Positions 23,278-36,283 are shown, counted from the stretch's first letter. The stretch: 64,000 nucleotides of DNA from Arachnopeziza araneosa (GCA_003988855.1 QYAI01000093.1:1-64000), one strand, 5' to 3'. The notes: generated from the letters alone by a model not told the origin. Numbers and translations are program-made.

Positions 23278-23821
23278 TCAACCCGCCAGTGGGTTTGCAT
23301 GTACGGTGATGACCTCAATTTTAATCTCCTTCTTCGGTCGACTCTTCTTGTCCACTTCAACCTCTTCCATCTTTGCCAATGTAGCTAGACTATCTTCTCC
23401 AAGGAGATGACCAAAGACAGTATTCTTGCCATCTAAATGTGGGGCTTTTTCAAAGCATATAAAGAATTGACTTCCGTTTGTTCCAGGCCCCTTATTGGCC
23501 ATGGAAACAATCCCCCGGGCGTTATGTCGCAGAGTTGGTCTGATCTCATCCTCAAATGGCTCCTCCCATATTGAAACGCCACCTTTTGGTTGTGATTGCG
23601 GAGCTCCTGTCTGAATCATGAAGTTCGGAATCAAACGATGGAAAAGAGAGCCATCGTAGTAGCCGCTAGCACAAAGAGCGAGAAAGTTCTAAACAGACAT
23701 TAGCGTTGGGGGGTTTGGTGTTGGGAGGGGTCGAAATGCTCACCTCAGCAGTCTTCGGGACGCTCTCGCAGAAGACCTCGATCTTGACGTCACCAAAGTT
23801 GGTGTGTAAAGTGACCGACAT
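23278..23821 (-). CDS. cyp10: Peptidyl-prolyl isomerase, Cyp10/PPIL3 type
   Basis: Single-domain cyclophilin; PPIL3 orthologues occur in the spliceosome. Exons 23744-23821 and 23278-23688 give 162 aa (human PPIL3 is 161). It starts directly with MSVTLHTNFGDVKIEVFCE, with no leader. Active-site segments are LFHRLIPNFMIQTG (catalytic Arg), SQFFICFEKAPHLDGKNTVF and the NKGPGTNGSQ loop. The usual Trp of cyclosporin-binding forms is replaced by His in APHLDGKN, as in other PPIL-type members. It is divergent from the arrestin-like gene. Confidence 0.95.
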
Positions 23822-24336
23822 ACTGAAAAATAATGACCTTATGAGGTAGCATCTTCCATGGAGGGAGTGAAAGGAGAAAGGAAGAAAAGCAAAGGAAATG
23901 GTCATAGGGCTGAGGCTCTTCGGCAGGGTGCTGTTGATGGCCCGTTCTTTTGGACTAACCCCAATGCGGTGCTACAAGACGATTCATTGCCGGCTACCCA
24001 CAGCTCTCGACGATCGAGCTTATGAAATCATATACACTGAACATTTAGAAGCATAGTGCTTACTTCACGGAGATCTCATTGTAAACTCTACGATTCCACG
24101 TATCCGAGGCCATCTAACCGGTCAACAGTGCGGAAGTTGAATCAACAAGTAGCGCCGAGCAAGGCTCGACATCGTGCAACCAGCTATTCAAACGGCCACT
24201 TCAACGATACGGACCATCCCTCTCTATCCTTAGCGATCCTTTATGAACTGTACGCCAAATATAGACTATCTGATTCTTTGGATTAACTACCGTCTTGGCG
24301 CACTGCGCGGTGGCGCCAACTTGAGCCCGGGGCAGG
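23822..24336. promoter_or_regulatory. Divergent promoter cyclophilin / arrestin-like gene
   Basis: 515 bp, no gene seen. Confidence 0.5.
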
Positions 24337-25647
24337 ATGGCAGCCTTCGTCAGAGTCTCGGGGCCACCGAACAGTAACTTTCTTGTAGGATATCCAGGTA
24401 TCTCTGCGACATTGGTAAGTCTGCAGAAGTTATAGCTTGTCTATGCTTCGATTACTGACGGGCTGCCTCCTAGCCTCGCGTTGAAGGCAAAGTAGAAATC
24501 CGGCCCCTCACTGGGATCTCAGCTCCAGTTGCGATATCTCTAGTTCGAATATGTCTCCAAAGACGAGAAACGATACATCCTTCGGCCGAGTCGTTAACAA
24601 AAAAACATTTGGGAACGCCAAGGAAGGAGACAGTTGATATCGTAGGCAAAGAATTATTGCTCTTTAGATGTGCGGGTGGGAGGGAATCTGAGAGTGTGGT
24701 CTTGATGGACCTTCCGTTCGTGCTATTCATACCATTCGGGCGAGGTGGACAAGAAATTAATCGGCGAATACCACCAGCATCATTACAGCTTCCTAGCCGG
24801 ACAGCAGAAACATTTTACGAGTTGGTTGTGACAGTACAGCAAGGCCAAGAACAAAAGAAATTTGCTTTTCCGGTACCTATACAGCGCTACGATACCCTCT
24901 CTACTTTCGGAATGTATAACCGGCCAGAAGCTGCTGAAAAGACCTCGGATCATCTAGTAACATTAGGAATATCATTGCCGCGCTGGTCATACGGACCTCT
25001 GGATCCTGTGAGCGTCTACATAAAGCTATCACCAAATCCAGATTGGATGAATAAAGCAAAGAAGGTCTTAATTCAGAAGATTACTATTGGGATAGAAGAG
25101 GAGATTACTTTCAACCCTGAAGGAGATGAACCGACGAAGAAGGTCAATCGAATAGCAAAACACACACAGACAGTAAATGTCAAGCTACCAGAGGCAGGAT
25201 ACTTTACAAATCTGGGTCTTGTATTTCCATCCAAAGAATTACGAGATCCCGAAGGCATTATTCGCCGCGGAAAAGCAGCTTTCCCTATGTACTCAGTCAA
25301 CTCCTTCACTACTACCGGGACTCTTTACAAGATTGAGTTCTTTTTAATAATCAAGGTAATAGCTGCAATCACATTTTATACTCGACTTCAACTAATATAT
25401 CTAGGCACACATGTCTTCGGCGCGAGACATCGTTCTCCGACAGCCCATCGTTGTCTGCCCCTTGGACCAACAAGACTGTAAGGAGGAAATGGACGCTATC
25501 GAACAAGCGGCCAAGGATGCCGCTCACGTGGATCCACACAACCCCATGCTCCCGGCCTGCACTATAATACGCGCGAATGATAAAGATGCGCTGAAAGCAC
25601 TTGGATGGACTATGGTAGGCGGCCAAAGAAAGATGCTTATCGAGTGA
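24337..25647 (+). CDS. Arrestin-like protein
   Basis: Probable arrestin-fold adaptor, a class that recruits ubiquitin ligases to membrane transporters. Exons 24337-24414, 24474-25355 and 25405-25647 give 400 aa. The N-terminal arrestin sandwich starts MAAFVRVSGPPNSNFLVGYP and includes VEGKVEIRPLTGISAPVAIS. A strand-rich C-terminal half has LPRWSYGPLDPVSVYIKL and KKVLIQKITIGIEEEI. The central LPFVLFIPFGRGGQE segment fits the usual peptide before the second sandwich. I see no PPxY motif, which would bind Rsp5-type ligases. The last exon (AHMSSARDIVLRQPIVVCPL onward) is clearly in phase. Family assignment rests on pattern alone. Confidence 0.7.
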
Positions 25648-26712
25648 GATTTTAGCACAAAGCTGGTCGAAATTTAATTCAAAATCGCTCAACAAGAATA
25701 GCCGAAAACCACATCTCTCCAATTTCTATGGAAGAAAAGCTTCGATAAAACGAGAAATACTACCTTTCTCCAAGAGAGAGCAATTTCCGTCATCAGAAGA
25801 ATGAGGAAGGGAGAGAAATGTTACCCGGGATGGAAATATGGAAATATAAGAAGGGCCATTGAGCCCATATGTGAGGCACGTAAAATCAGGATAGGTTAGT
25901 AGGCACGGAGGCAGCAGTCAGCATTTCGCGGCGTTGATGTTGGTAAATGAGATGGCAGGAATGGATGAAATGGAAATGGAAATGGATTGGATGATTCAGA
26001 TGATATGAACTAAGAAAAGCTACCATTCTTGTATGAAACACTTAGTTTAAGGATAATGACAGCTACGACAGCTCTGGTTTCTTGATTAGGCCGAGAAGCT
26101 GAGTGAGAGCTGAAAAAATGCTTGCTCAGCCACGATTATTTCGTCATTCAAGGGTGTTTGCATATGACTGGGCTTGGCAATGAGGAGCTAGTGCGACTAC
26201 TTGGGCTGCATGCGATAATTGCGAATACGCCTTGTATCCCTTCGTCGTCAACGTCTAGAAGCAGTGCAGTGCGGACTTTGTCTTATATCTTACACAAATT
26301 AGGGCGTACCATGCTTGGAAATTTATTAAAGCAAAAGGTTAAAGTTGAAAAGTGGCATTGATCTCAATTATAGAATGTGAGTTGACATTCGCTACGGCCA
26401 GCCAAGTGAGAATAGTTCCTTATATCTGGGGCGTTCAGAGAAACAAACATGTTACATGTCACAAAATCTTCAGAGAAACAACAACAGTCTGGGGATTGGT
26501 ATATTGTACCCCTTTCAGCAAGGCTCCCATGCCAAATCATGTCAATCCTGAAGTCTAGTGGATTCTCCAACACCTCTACTGCATAATAATAAACTTTCTA
26601 CGATGGCTTCGTTGAGCCATTTACCTATCAAGGTATTTTCCTACAAGTCGACTCCATTCCGTTCCCAAACATTCATAAACTGTGCTACCATGAAAGAATG
26701 TCAAACTCCGAA
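25648..26712. other. Convergent 3' region, about 1.1 kb
   Basis: Lies between two converging genes. No coding frame of interest; holds GGAAATGGAAATGGA-type short repeats near 25965-25995. Confidence 0.55.
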
Positions 26713-29700
26713 TCAAATGACCGTACTATTGTTAACAGTGGAAACGCCATTAAGTCCTTGATTCACCCATTGAGTTCCCGAGGAATCAGTAGATCTCGCC
26801 GCGTTTCTTGTCAAGCCGTTTCGAATTTTCAGCACGCTATCGACGATAACAGCATCTATACCTTCATTTACTTGTTGCTTTGAATAGTCAGTATGGCTAC
26901 AAGTGTGTCAATTGTAGTTACTCACCTGTACTTTCACAGGATCATTATTCAGTGTCCCGTAGCTGACACAGACTAGACCACTGTCCTTTACCACTTTCAC
27001 CAATCGCGGGCTGTTGCACAAAGGCTCGGCTGCACTGACAACACCTAGCAGATTCCAACGACTTGCAAATCGAATTGCTTCTTGTAAACTGCTGGCCCGG
27101 ATATCACCAACAGGACTGATTCCAGCGTCGGTCAAGAAAAGAATCGGAATACTAGGCTGCTTGAAGCTCAGCAGCAGACAGATATCTGGGTTGAAACTGC
27201 TAAATATGATCTTTCTCTTCTTTCCCAGATCGTAAACCTTAGTCAGAACCGTATCAACAAAGCTATTCAATTCAACGGCATAAGCATCCATCTCGTGCTC
27301 CTCAGACTCAAAGAGCATTGGATATTTCATCTCAATATTAAAGCCAACGTTCTCCGGAAGCTTGAGGAACATCTCTTCGAGCGTTGTAAAAGGTGCTTGG
27401 ATAAAATTCCCACGAGAGTTTGCCTTGTAACCCTTCTCTTTGAAATCTCGAGTATGTTTCATTCTCTCCGCCATATCGTATTCTGGCACAGCATGACTAA
27501 GAGATTGTGAGCGCTGGCGGTCTATTCCGCGAACAACACGGAAGTGAGGGTTATCTCTTGGTGGAGAAGGCGGCCGTGAGCTGCGCGGTGTTGCATCGTT
27601 GACATGGAGAAATTGCTCCAAGGTCAAGGTATGTACAGGAGCATCGATACCCGTTTCGCTAACAAGGAAATCATGATAGATGACCGGGACATGATCCTTT
27701 GTCAGTTGGACATCAAACTCGACGTAATTTGCTCCAAGGTTAGCTGCTGCAATAAAGGATTGTAAAGTGTTCTCGCCAAGCTGCAGCGACTTGTTAGAAG
27801 TTACGTTCTTTCCAAGCCCTCGATGTCCAATCAGCATCGTAGTGGCTACTTCCTTCCAATATGTCTGCTTCGTATTGATACTCATATTTGGATGAGAAAA
27901 TGGTGTGATGATGAGGAAATTGAAGTTTACCACCCCAATGATCTCAAGATCAGTGCTCATAATTGGAACGCTTACATCGCCTTGCAAATTCATTCGTTTC
28001 AAGCCGATGGTTTGCTTAATGCTGGATAGGATTGCAACAGCACGCCCAAACTTATGTTCTTCGTTACCAGAGTATGTTGGAACTATATCAAAGTACAACT
28101 TCACTTTGGTGGCATCCATCGCAGTGAAAAGTATTGGCTCTGTAGAAATATTATCCTGGACAGGAAGATCGATAATTGTAGGTTCTCCCTGAGCGCCTTT
28201 GGCACTGACGACAATTGATAGAGCAGTGTCGAGTTGCGTGGAATAGGCCTGCTCTATGGGGATTTTCTCTAATTTGACTGCTGGAAAATCTTTCCTCATA
28301 TCCATAGAGCCAAGGCTGACAAGAACCAAACTCTCGTTAGTGAGATATCGATGGCCAAATGTCTTGATAGGTTCAATGACCCGTGGAGTTTGGGATTGAG
28401 AACGAGATGCTTCCATAGATGACAATACTGGAGGTGACGATGCCGCTGTACTTCCAGAATCTTCAGACCCTGAACTCGATATCTCCTCCACAGAAGATTC
28501 AGCTAGCCGTTCAGCAATAGTCATATGTCCTCGAAGTGCTGCATGTTCTCTGGCTGTCCAGCCTGAAGCATCAAGCTTATTGATGTCTACTCCCGCGGAA
28601 ATAAGTAAGTCCACAATTGGGAGATGTCCATCTACAGAAGCGACGTGTAATGGAGTCCAAGCAAAAGTATTTTCCCTGAGTTCAATATCGGCTCTCTGCT
28701 CGTCAGTGCCTTCCAATAATGTCTTGGCACATTCTACATGCCCGAACCTCGCAGCAATGTGCAAGCTAGTCTCTCCAAGTTCATCTTGCCAATTGATATC
28801 AACCCCGGCATCTACAAGCATTTTGACAATCAGATAAAAATTCGACTTTGTTGCGATTGCCAATACTGCACTAGACTTTGAAATGTCTCTTCTCATGGCT
28901 GCTTTTTGATCATTTAGCCCTTGCCAGTTTTCTCCCTTCAATAGAGCTTCTGTAGTCAAGGGGTGGCCTTCTATGACGCTGAGATGAAGTGGTGCTAAGC
29001 CTTCATTATCTTGCCATTCGGGAGCATCAATACCATGCTCGACATTAAATTCGCCCCAATCCTGCATATATTTCATAACGAGCTGGCAGACTACCACAAA
29101 TCCAAATTGTGCGGCATAATGGAGAGGGAAACGCCCAAACGTGTCTCTTGTTGCGAGCGCAGTCCATTGGTGAGGCTGCAGGTTGTCGAGAACATATATG
29201 AGAAGCACAACAGATTCATCATTGATGCTCAAAAGATTTGACTCTGTCAAATAACTCCGCTGAGGGCCAAAGGGAGGAGAGGATGCCGGGGTGATATAGC
29301 GTATACTCTCTAAAGAATCTTCAGCGCCAAGCTCAATAGTAGCCAGCCCACTCCTTTGGGCCGATTTTGTTCGTCCAATGGAGATGACCAGTCGATGCAG
29401 GCAATTTCGTTGATTAATGTCATCTGCTTCATTTAAGCTTTTGATGTTCTTCAAGAAGTAGGTGATACATTTCTTCGATTTGCAAGAAATGGCTCTCTGC
29501 AAGAGGTTGAGCAGCAGCTTTTGCATTGCTGGATCTTCTGATTCAAGGTTTGCCTCTGTAAATGTTTTCTTGAGAATTGGTACCTCATCGTTCCTGATGG
29601 CTTGATCTACTGTGTCGAGGAGACCATTGGGGAGATTTAATATTGATTTTGACGATGCATGCTTGATGGACTGGGTTGAATGGATTGAGCGAGTGTCTTC

Positions 29701-30351
29701 CTTACTCTTAGCTTCGCCAAGCAGTGATAGCCAGATGTTTATCGATGTCATCGACTCTATGAGTGCAGCATTGGTTGCAAAGGGCTTCTGGTCCACTTTA
29801 GATACCAAGTACCGTCGTTGTGTGCATACTTTTGGAACTTTCTTATCGAGCTTCTTCGTGATCTTGACGAAACCCCTCCGGTTCACGTCGCCAAACCATT
29901 GAAGCTTGCGAAGCTGTGAACGCAGTTCCAATAAAACACTGATTATCTCATCAATCTCGCTTTGATCTAGATCTTCAATAGCTTGGTTTGTTGTGCCGTA
30001 TTTTTCCTGCAGCAATTTCAGCCTCCGAGAGGCGTCTGCGAACTTTTTGTTATAGAACTCATCAACGTCTTCAAGGTTTCGATCTAAGGAGAAGAAGAAT
30101 TCTGCCAGATCACATTAGTCAGATCCGTATAAAGTAGTAGATCGTAGAAGGAATTACCTGCAAGATCTGCATCCTTTCCAGTTTTTGTGGTTGCAACTGC
30201 AGCCTTGATAATCTTCTTCAGCCCTTTGTAGTTGATATAGGATGACGACCACTCTGGGACTTGATTTCGAGGAAGACTATCATAGTGATTAGTAACTGAA
30301 AGTTTGATGGCTAACAAGAATTGTAAAAGCTTACTTGCGTCCGAACTTCAT
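26713..30351 (-). CDS. gde1: Glycerophosphocholine phosphodiesterase Gde1
   Basis: Splits glycerophosphocholine to choline and glycerol-3-phosphate. Exons 30335-30351 (MKFGR plus two bases), 30158-30276, 26926-30101 and 26713-26877 give 1158 aa. Domains in order are an SPX domain (MKFGRNLPRNQVPEWSSSYI, then INYKGLKKIIK; about 1-190), ankyrin repeats (about 360-570, e.g. GETSLHIAARFGHVECAKTL), and a linker. The GDPD domain runs from about 800 to 1130, with IGHRG, GENTLQSFIAAANLGANYVE, FDVQLTKDHVPVIYHD and NIEMKYP. This order is diagnostic for yeast Gde1. SPX domains sense inositol pyrophosphates, so phosphate-linked control is likely. The last exon lies past an intron and ends VSTVNNSTVI. Confidence 0.95.
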
Positions 30352-31588
30352 GGTGGGCAGCTATTGAAACTTTGCCTTGTTTGGGGTATCTCGCAGCGCT
30401 GTAGAGCGGATAGGTTGACCTGCAGAAGCGCAAATAGGTATGGTAACAAAAATAGCCAGCACGGAAGCTTATAATGTTCTAAATGACGTGGTGTTATAAA
30501 GGAGGAAATGAAATTGACTCTCTTTGGTCGAATAAGATGTAACCCGGGGAAGCCATTCAGGTCGGTTTGGTCGTAATCTTTGCAGGTTGATTTGGCGGGG
30601 TGAGGGATTTTAAATCGACTTAGCACCAGCAGTGTCGATTACTGTAAAATGCTTGCTGCAGTCCAATACAGCGGTTGAGTTCTGATAGTTGAAGGGACAG
30701 GAGCGTGGATGAAAAGGTAACCCTGATTCGTCAATGTTAGGAATTTCTGCCAGGAATTCGTTCAGGGCAGCTAAACCGAGCGAGTGGGATGACGCTGAAC
30801 CCGAATTGTGGCTGGAAACAGATAAGTTCAACGAGACACCACAACGCTCAATTTTGGCAGAAGCCGAAGAATTTATGTATTCAGAACGTATCCTGAAGTT
30901 GGTGTAAGGCGTCAACTGTAGAAAAGCTGATGAATTCAATGCATGGCGAAACTATTGTCCGCCGCCGCCCGTAACGCCTCTCACCCCACAAATGTTCACC
31001 GCCTATGGCGCTTTGAGGCGGCTGATCAGCAGGTGCAAGGTACAATGTTAATGATACTAAAATTGTACACTCCTGAGACAACTTTGGCTCTTTTCTTTGT
31101 CTTATGACTTGCAAAATATAAAGTGCAAAGACTCTGCTCGTAACGCTTCCGAAGTTGCCTGCTGAAGGACAAAGAACTTCTTGTGGAAGAACGGGCTTTA
31201 TGCATGCGCACATACGAGTAACATTTCGGGCAAGTGTCCTGTAGGTCTATCTGCAGAAGGAGACTCATGGGCTGACGAAGAGCCGGCTTCTCGACCACTG
31301 GGAGCGATATAATTATTTATTCCGGGGTCATGCACCTCTCTCCCCCGCGCATCTTCTTGAAACCGGCGCTCCAGCCAGTGTTCAGAGAGGTCTCGTGCAA
31401 AGCCTCTTGTGTTGTTGGGCTTATTCAAGCGGAAAGAGGGACGGAAAAGCTACCTAAGCGGGATAACTTGTCAGTCTTATCTTCTAACACCATTTTCTTT
31501 ATAAAAAAAAAACATGGGGGTGCTTGCTTGCAGTTATCGAAATGGTAATTGGGTATCGTCAAGGCTCTGAGATAGGTAATTCGTCACG
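30352..31588. other. Intergenic, about 1.2 kb
   Basis: Upstream of GDE1 and downstream of DBR1. No supported gene; contains a poly-A tract near 31503. GDE1 promoters often carry phosphate-response (Pho4, CACGTG/CACGTT) sites; I did not find an obvious pair here. Confidence 0.5.
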
Positions 31589-33399
31589 CTACCATCCTCT
31601 TCCCCTACCTCTGCCGCCTCGACCTCCGCCTCTGCCACGTCCACCTCTACCTCTTCCTTGGCCACCGCCTCTTCCTCTTCGACCAAAACCTCCATCTCTT
31701 CTCTCCTCCTCTGGGGCCGGTCCATTCCTAGCTCGTTCTTCTCGTTCTTCATTGGTGGCGAAGAACCTGTTCTCAATGCCCACTAAGTCACAAAATTGCT
31801 GCATTTGTGGATTGTTGTATTCCAATGGACCCTCATTCACGATTTCCGGCATCCCAACCTCGAACACCGGTGCAGTAATTGAGAAATTTTCTGGAATCTC
31901 CAATTTTCCTGTATTGACTACGTGTTCGTTTATCCAGATTCTTTCCTTCTCAATAAGAGGTTGATAGTGGGCTTCTCCCAGATCATGCGGAGCTCTAGCG
32001 TTCTTATCACCAAGCACAATATGTGAAGCAAACGCTCGAGTTATTGCTAGCCATTCGGGATCATATTCGAAAATTGGCTTCGATCTGGGTAGACTCTGAT
32101 CTCTAGGGAGTAACGACGTAGTGGCTTTTTTTATAATTTCATCCGGTGAAACTTCCAAAAGCTGTAAGAATTTTCGACCTGGCAAACATTTGTCCAGAGC
32201 AAGAAACCTGACAACCTTGTTCGTGATACTGTGTGGAACAGGCTGGCCTGGTTGAAATTTGGCTGGGGGCGCTGTAGGTCGAGCAAATGCCGTTGGTAGC
32301 TGAGCACGGATGTCCGAAGGGACGCTAGATGTCACCGTGACTGTAGCATTGTCATCTAAGGATGCCTTGTCCTGGTTTATAGGTGCAAGGCTCTCTGCTT
32401 GGGGAGTTGTGTCTTCGTCGTCCGTATTCAAGTCGATTTCATCCTCGTTGTGTGGGACTACAAGCCCATCCGAATGCCCCGGTTGTTTGCCGTTGGTTTC
32501 TACTGCGAGCGCGCCTGAGGGCCTTGGTGCAAGTTGTGATGTTTCTATCTCACTATCATATGTCTTGGTAGCAGCGAATCTGCAATGCATATGGGCTGCA
32601 AACCAGAAAGGAGGCCTTAATCGATCCATCACATATGTTGCAGCCAAATTTCCTAAAGTGCCATCCTTCGATTCTTGCTCAAAATCCGGCTTTAGCCTGA
32701 ATAATGCTCTCTCATCACCGTCTTTCTCGATTGCTCTGGGCCAGTCATGGCTGATGCCGATTTGCACCTGGGTTTTCAGCTGGAGTAGTTTTCGCGTGTC
32801 AATTTCCCTGACATGATATATGGACTTGATATCATCCTGGCTGTAGGGCAATCTTTCATGGTGTAGCTTGTTGAAGTTATAACCTTTCCAGATTCCAGAC
32901 ATTCCTGCAATGCGGACGCCTCCCAATTGCACCACGTTGGCTGCGCCCATATAATAAATATTTGGGGCAACCCATCCTCCATAAAATAGCTCCCATAGAT
33001 GGCTGCTAGCTTCATGATTGCCTCCCACGAAGATAGTGAGATAGGGTGCTTTGCTAGTGCCGCTGTAATATGCATGAAAGTCTCCAATCTCACGATATTT
33101 AACTGGGCATGACATTACAGTCAGATCAGAAGCATTGCGAACGGCCTAAATACGTTAAGAAAGAAACCAATTCAAGCCATTTGACATGCCTGAAAATCAC
33201 CACCGATGATGAGAAGATCTACCCCATCCCAACCTCGCGCTTCACAAGCCTTAGCAACAGATGCATAAATTGCGTGTAGAGTTCCATGACCCTGAAAACT
33301 TGTCAGAAATTATAGCAACGCAGATGTAGAGGAGTCAAAACGTACACATCCTTCTACAGCGACTCTCAAGCCTTGCGCTTCTTGCAAATTGGAGGTCAT
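31589..33399 (-). CDS. dbr1: RNA lariat debranching enzyme Dbr1
   Basis: Nuclear metallophosphoesterase that cuts the 2'-5' bond of intron lariats. Exons 33346-33399, 33190-33291 and 31589-33145 give 570 aa. Motifs: VEGCGHGTLHAIY (the Cys-x-His form special to Dbr1), GGDFQAVRNASDL, GGNHEASSHL, VAPNIYYMG, YHVREID, SHDWPRAI and AAHMHCRF, in the usual order. Intron 2 (33146-33189, 44 bp) starts GC rather than GT; splicing it is the only way to keep GGDFQ-AVRN in frame. The C-terminus (about 540-570) is an RGG/RG repeat tail that would bind RNA. An acidic, poorly conserved linker separates the catalytic core from the C-terminal domain. Confidence 0.96.
33146..33189 (-). other. Non-canonical GC-AG intron in DBR1
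   Basis: Donor is CAG/GCATGT, acceptor GTATTTAG, with branch-like CTTAAC about 12 bases before the acceptor. Flanking exons read GGDFQ and AVRN, matching the family. A GT two codons downstream would shift the frame. Confidence 0.9.
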
Positions 33400-33659
33400 G
33401 TTAGACCAGTGGAGTTTCAAGCACAATCATAAGGTTGTTATCTGTCTTTTCAAGTCTTACAGGCGGTATTAAGGGGCTTGATGATGTTCCCAAAATGTTA
33501 TGAGCATGGCTAGCTTTTGAAGTTCCGGGAGATCTCCCACTTAAAAAAAAGTCCCTCCACATTTCCTGATTCGCACCAGAACCTTGTATATCACCACAAC
33601 ACTGTTACAACGCGTGACTCTACCTTACCCAAACTGAGCGCTGGGCTCTTACGATACTT
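33400..33659. promoter_or_regulatory. Divergent promoter DBR1 / RPR2-like
   Basis: 260 bp between two divergent starts, both for RNA-processing proteins. Confidence 0.6.
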
Positions 33660-34217
33660 ATGGCTTCTACAGAATTATCGGCGCGTCTACAGTATTTAAA
33701 TGAATCCGCCCACCTCTTGGCAGCCACTGCCCCAGAAACATCAAGACATCTGATGCTACGATGCAATGCTCTTATGCTGGACAACGATATTCCATTACCG
33801 GAACCTCAAAATCGACAAGCTTGTAGCGCATGCGGTACAATCATAATCTTGGGTTGGGAAGGTACTCTGAAAACCGAATCACAACGACCAGGACGAAAGA
33901 ATAGCGCAAGGAATGCAAAATCTACAACAAATGTGCGGACGATGGTTTACGAATGCAAAATTTGCAATAGGAAGACTCGGCAGATACTTCAAGCTCCAAG
34001 CCGTAGACATAAACCAGCATTCATCATAGACAAGGAGCTTTCTGTTATCCCAGCTCAAACATCAGGTCTTCAACCCAATACTCCTCCAACGAAACCGAGT
34101 AGCCGAAAACGGAAAAAATCAAAAAATAGTGGATTGGAAGCGCTTTTGGCAAAGAAGAAGGCTTCCGAAGCTTCTTCTGTTGGATTGGAGTTGATGGACT
34201 TTATGAAGAAGGCGTAA
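33660..34217 (+). CDS. RNase P/MRP subunit, Rpr2/Rpp21/Snm1 family
   Basis: Intronless, 185 aa. Protein subunit of the tRNA- or rRNA-processing ribonucleoprotein. The helical N-terminus (ARLQYLNESAHLLAATAPET, RHLMLRCNALMLDNDIPLP) precedes a zinc ribbon with CSACGT and YECKICNRKTRQ, the four-Cys layout of this family. The C-terminus is Lys/Ser-rich with SSRKRKKSKNSGLEALLAKK. Yeast has two family members, Rpr2 (RNase P) and Snm1 (RNase MRP); the sequence alone does not tell which this is. It shares a short promoter with DBR1. Confidence 0.88.
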   Translation: MASTELSARLQYLNESAHLLAATAPETSRHLMLRCNALMLDNDIPLPEPQNRQACSACGTIIILGWEGTLKTESQRPGRKNSARNAKSTTNVRTMVYECKICNRKTRQILQAPSRRHKPAFIIDKELSVIPAQTSGLQPNTPPTKPSSRKRKKSKNSGLEALLAKKKASEASSVGLELMDFMKKA

Positions 34218-34717
34218 ACATATTTTTGCGGTATTTGAACGATCCTTATAATAATCCTTGGTCTAATTTCAGTTGCTTTAGATTGTAGAATCTTATTCAG
34301 ATCACACAACTTGAGTAAATTAATCCTCAATAGCATATTCGTTGTTACATGCGGGACTGTCGCTGGATTCTATCTCCTACCAACATTGACCCCTCTTACA
34401 TCAAACAATCAGAATACCTTATGAATGTCCTCTTATCGCGTTGATATCAATAGGGTTTCGCTTTCTCTAAAATCACAGAAGGCTTACAGAAGAGTTATTT
34501 CTGCCACTAAGGAGAAATGTAAATTATATTCTATTAAGTTAGGGGGTTTTTGGAGATCAATCTAGATTACACTACAAGATTCCACAGCCTTCCCTTCAGC
34601 CTGATTTTGCCACGAACTGTCAGCCTCGCGAAATTTTGAATCCCCACCATTTTGTATAATTATGACCCCACCAACTCAGCCCATTAGTATCTTTCTGAAT
34701 ACAACAACCACATCAAA
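34218..34717. other. Intergenic
   Basis: 3' flank of the RPR2-like gene and promoter of ZPR1; no gene seen. Confidence 0.55.
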
Positions 34718-36283
34718 ATGGCAGACAATTCTCAAAATGATCCGAAACCCGATGGCGCAGCCTTTGATGATTTCTTTGACAGCATAGGGAAAAAAGCAGA
34801 AAATCTCACGATCAGTAATGATAGCGAGAAATCTGAAGCAGTTGCCAACGGCACCACTCAAGAGGAAGATGACGAGCCGAAAGCTGTAGACGAAATAGAG
34901 AGCTTATGCATGAATTGCCGGGAAAATGTACGTCTTTGTTGTCCTGCTTTTGTGTTTCTACTAACAATTTCATTATAGGGAACGACTCGACTACTCCTCA
35001 CTCGAATTCCTTTCTTCAGAGAGATAATAATAATGTCCTTTTCCTGTCCTCATTGCAACTTTAAGAACTCTGAGATTCAATCCGCAGGAGAAATACAACA
35101 GAAAGGTTCGAGGTATGAGCTTCGCCTTACCACAAATGCAGACTTTGCGCGGCAGATAGTAAAATCAGATACTTGCGTGGTGAAGTTTGTTGAGTTGGAT
35201 ATTGAAGTGCCATCTGGAAGAGGACAACTGACGAATGTCGAGGGTCTACTCAGTATGATTATAGAGGATCTTGAAATGCAGCAACCGGAACGAAAAGAAC
35301 AGATTCCAGAAGTATGGACCAAGATCGAAGAGATTGTGGCAAAAGGTCATAAGATGCTGGCTGGAGAGAGTTTCCCTTTCAGATTACAAATGGATGATCC
35401 TGCAGGAAATTCATGGATTGAGCCAGATCAGAAAGACGGCGTTGGAAAATGGTCCAAGATCGAATATGCGCGCACCGTGAAGCAGAACGAAGCGTTGGGT
35501 CTTGGTAGTGGAGAGGAGGAAGAGCAAAAGGAAGCAAAACTGGGCCAGCCAACAGCGGCAACTTTTGAAGAAGACGAGATTGTTCTAAATGAAGTGTACT
35601 CTTTCCCGGCAACTTGCCCAGGATGTACAAAGCATTGTGTTACGCATATGAAGATGGTCGACATTCCACACTTCAAACAGGTGGTTATTATGAGCACAGT
35701 CTGTGATCAATGTGGCTATCGCTCTAATGAAGTAAAGACTGGAGGCGAAGTTCCTGAAAGAGGAAAAAAGATTATACTGAAAGTTGAGGGCTCAGCCGAT
35801 CTTGCAAGAGATATTCTCAAATCCGAATCGTGCGCTCTCGAGTGTCCAGAGTTAAATCTCTCTGTCAACCCTGGAACATTAGGCGGAAGATTTACGACCG
35901 TCGAAGGACTTCTAACTCAAGTCAGAGATGATCTACACCAGCAAATATTTGACGTTGGTGATGAGGCGGAAGCCGGCGGGGATTCGTTGCCGTCCGAAGC
36001 GAAACAGACTTGGAAAACTTTCTTCGAGGGTCTTAACGAGGCTATCAAAGGAGAGCGCAAGTTCACAATCATCTTAAAGGATCCATTGGCCAGCAGTTAC
36101 GTCCAAAATTTATGCGAACCGAATGATGACCCACAGATTGAGACGGAGGAGTATGAGAGAACAGCGGAAGAGGAAGAGGATTTAGGATTGAGCGACATGA
36201 AGACTGAGGGTTATGTGGATGAGGTTGGAGAAGGAAAAAAAGGGTTAGAAACTGAACATAAAGTTGAGGAGACGAATGGATGA
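34718..36283 (+). CDS. zpr1: Zinc-finger protein Zpr1
   Basis: Conserved eukaryotic protein tied to eEF1A folding. Exons 34718-34927 and 34979-36283 give 504 aa. Two ZPR1 modules are plain. The first has the C4 finger CMNCRENGTTRLLLTRIPFF with SFSCPHCNFKNSE, then VEGLLSMIIEDLE. The second has CPGCTKHCVTHMKMVDIPHF with STVCDQCGYRSNE, then VEGLLTQVRDDL. Each finger is followed by a double-psi beta-like domain with the ILKDPLASSYVQN type motif. The intron cuts the first finger between ENG and TTR. The acidic N-terminus (about 65 aa) and C-terminal tail are usual. Confidence 0.96.
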
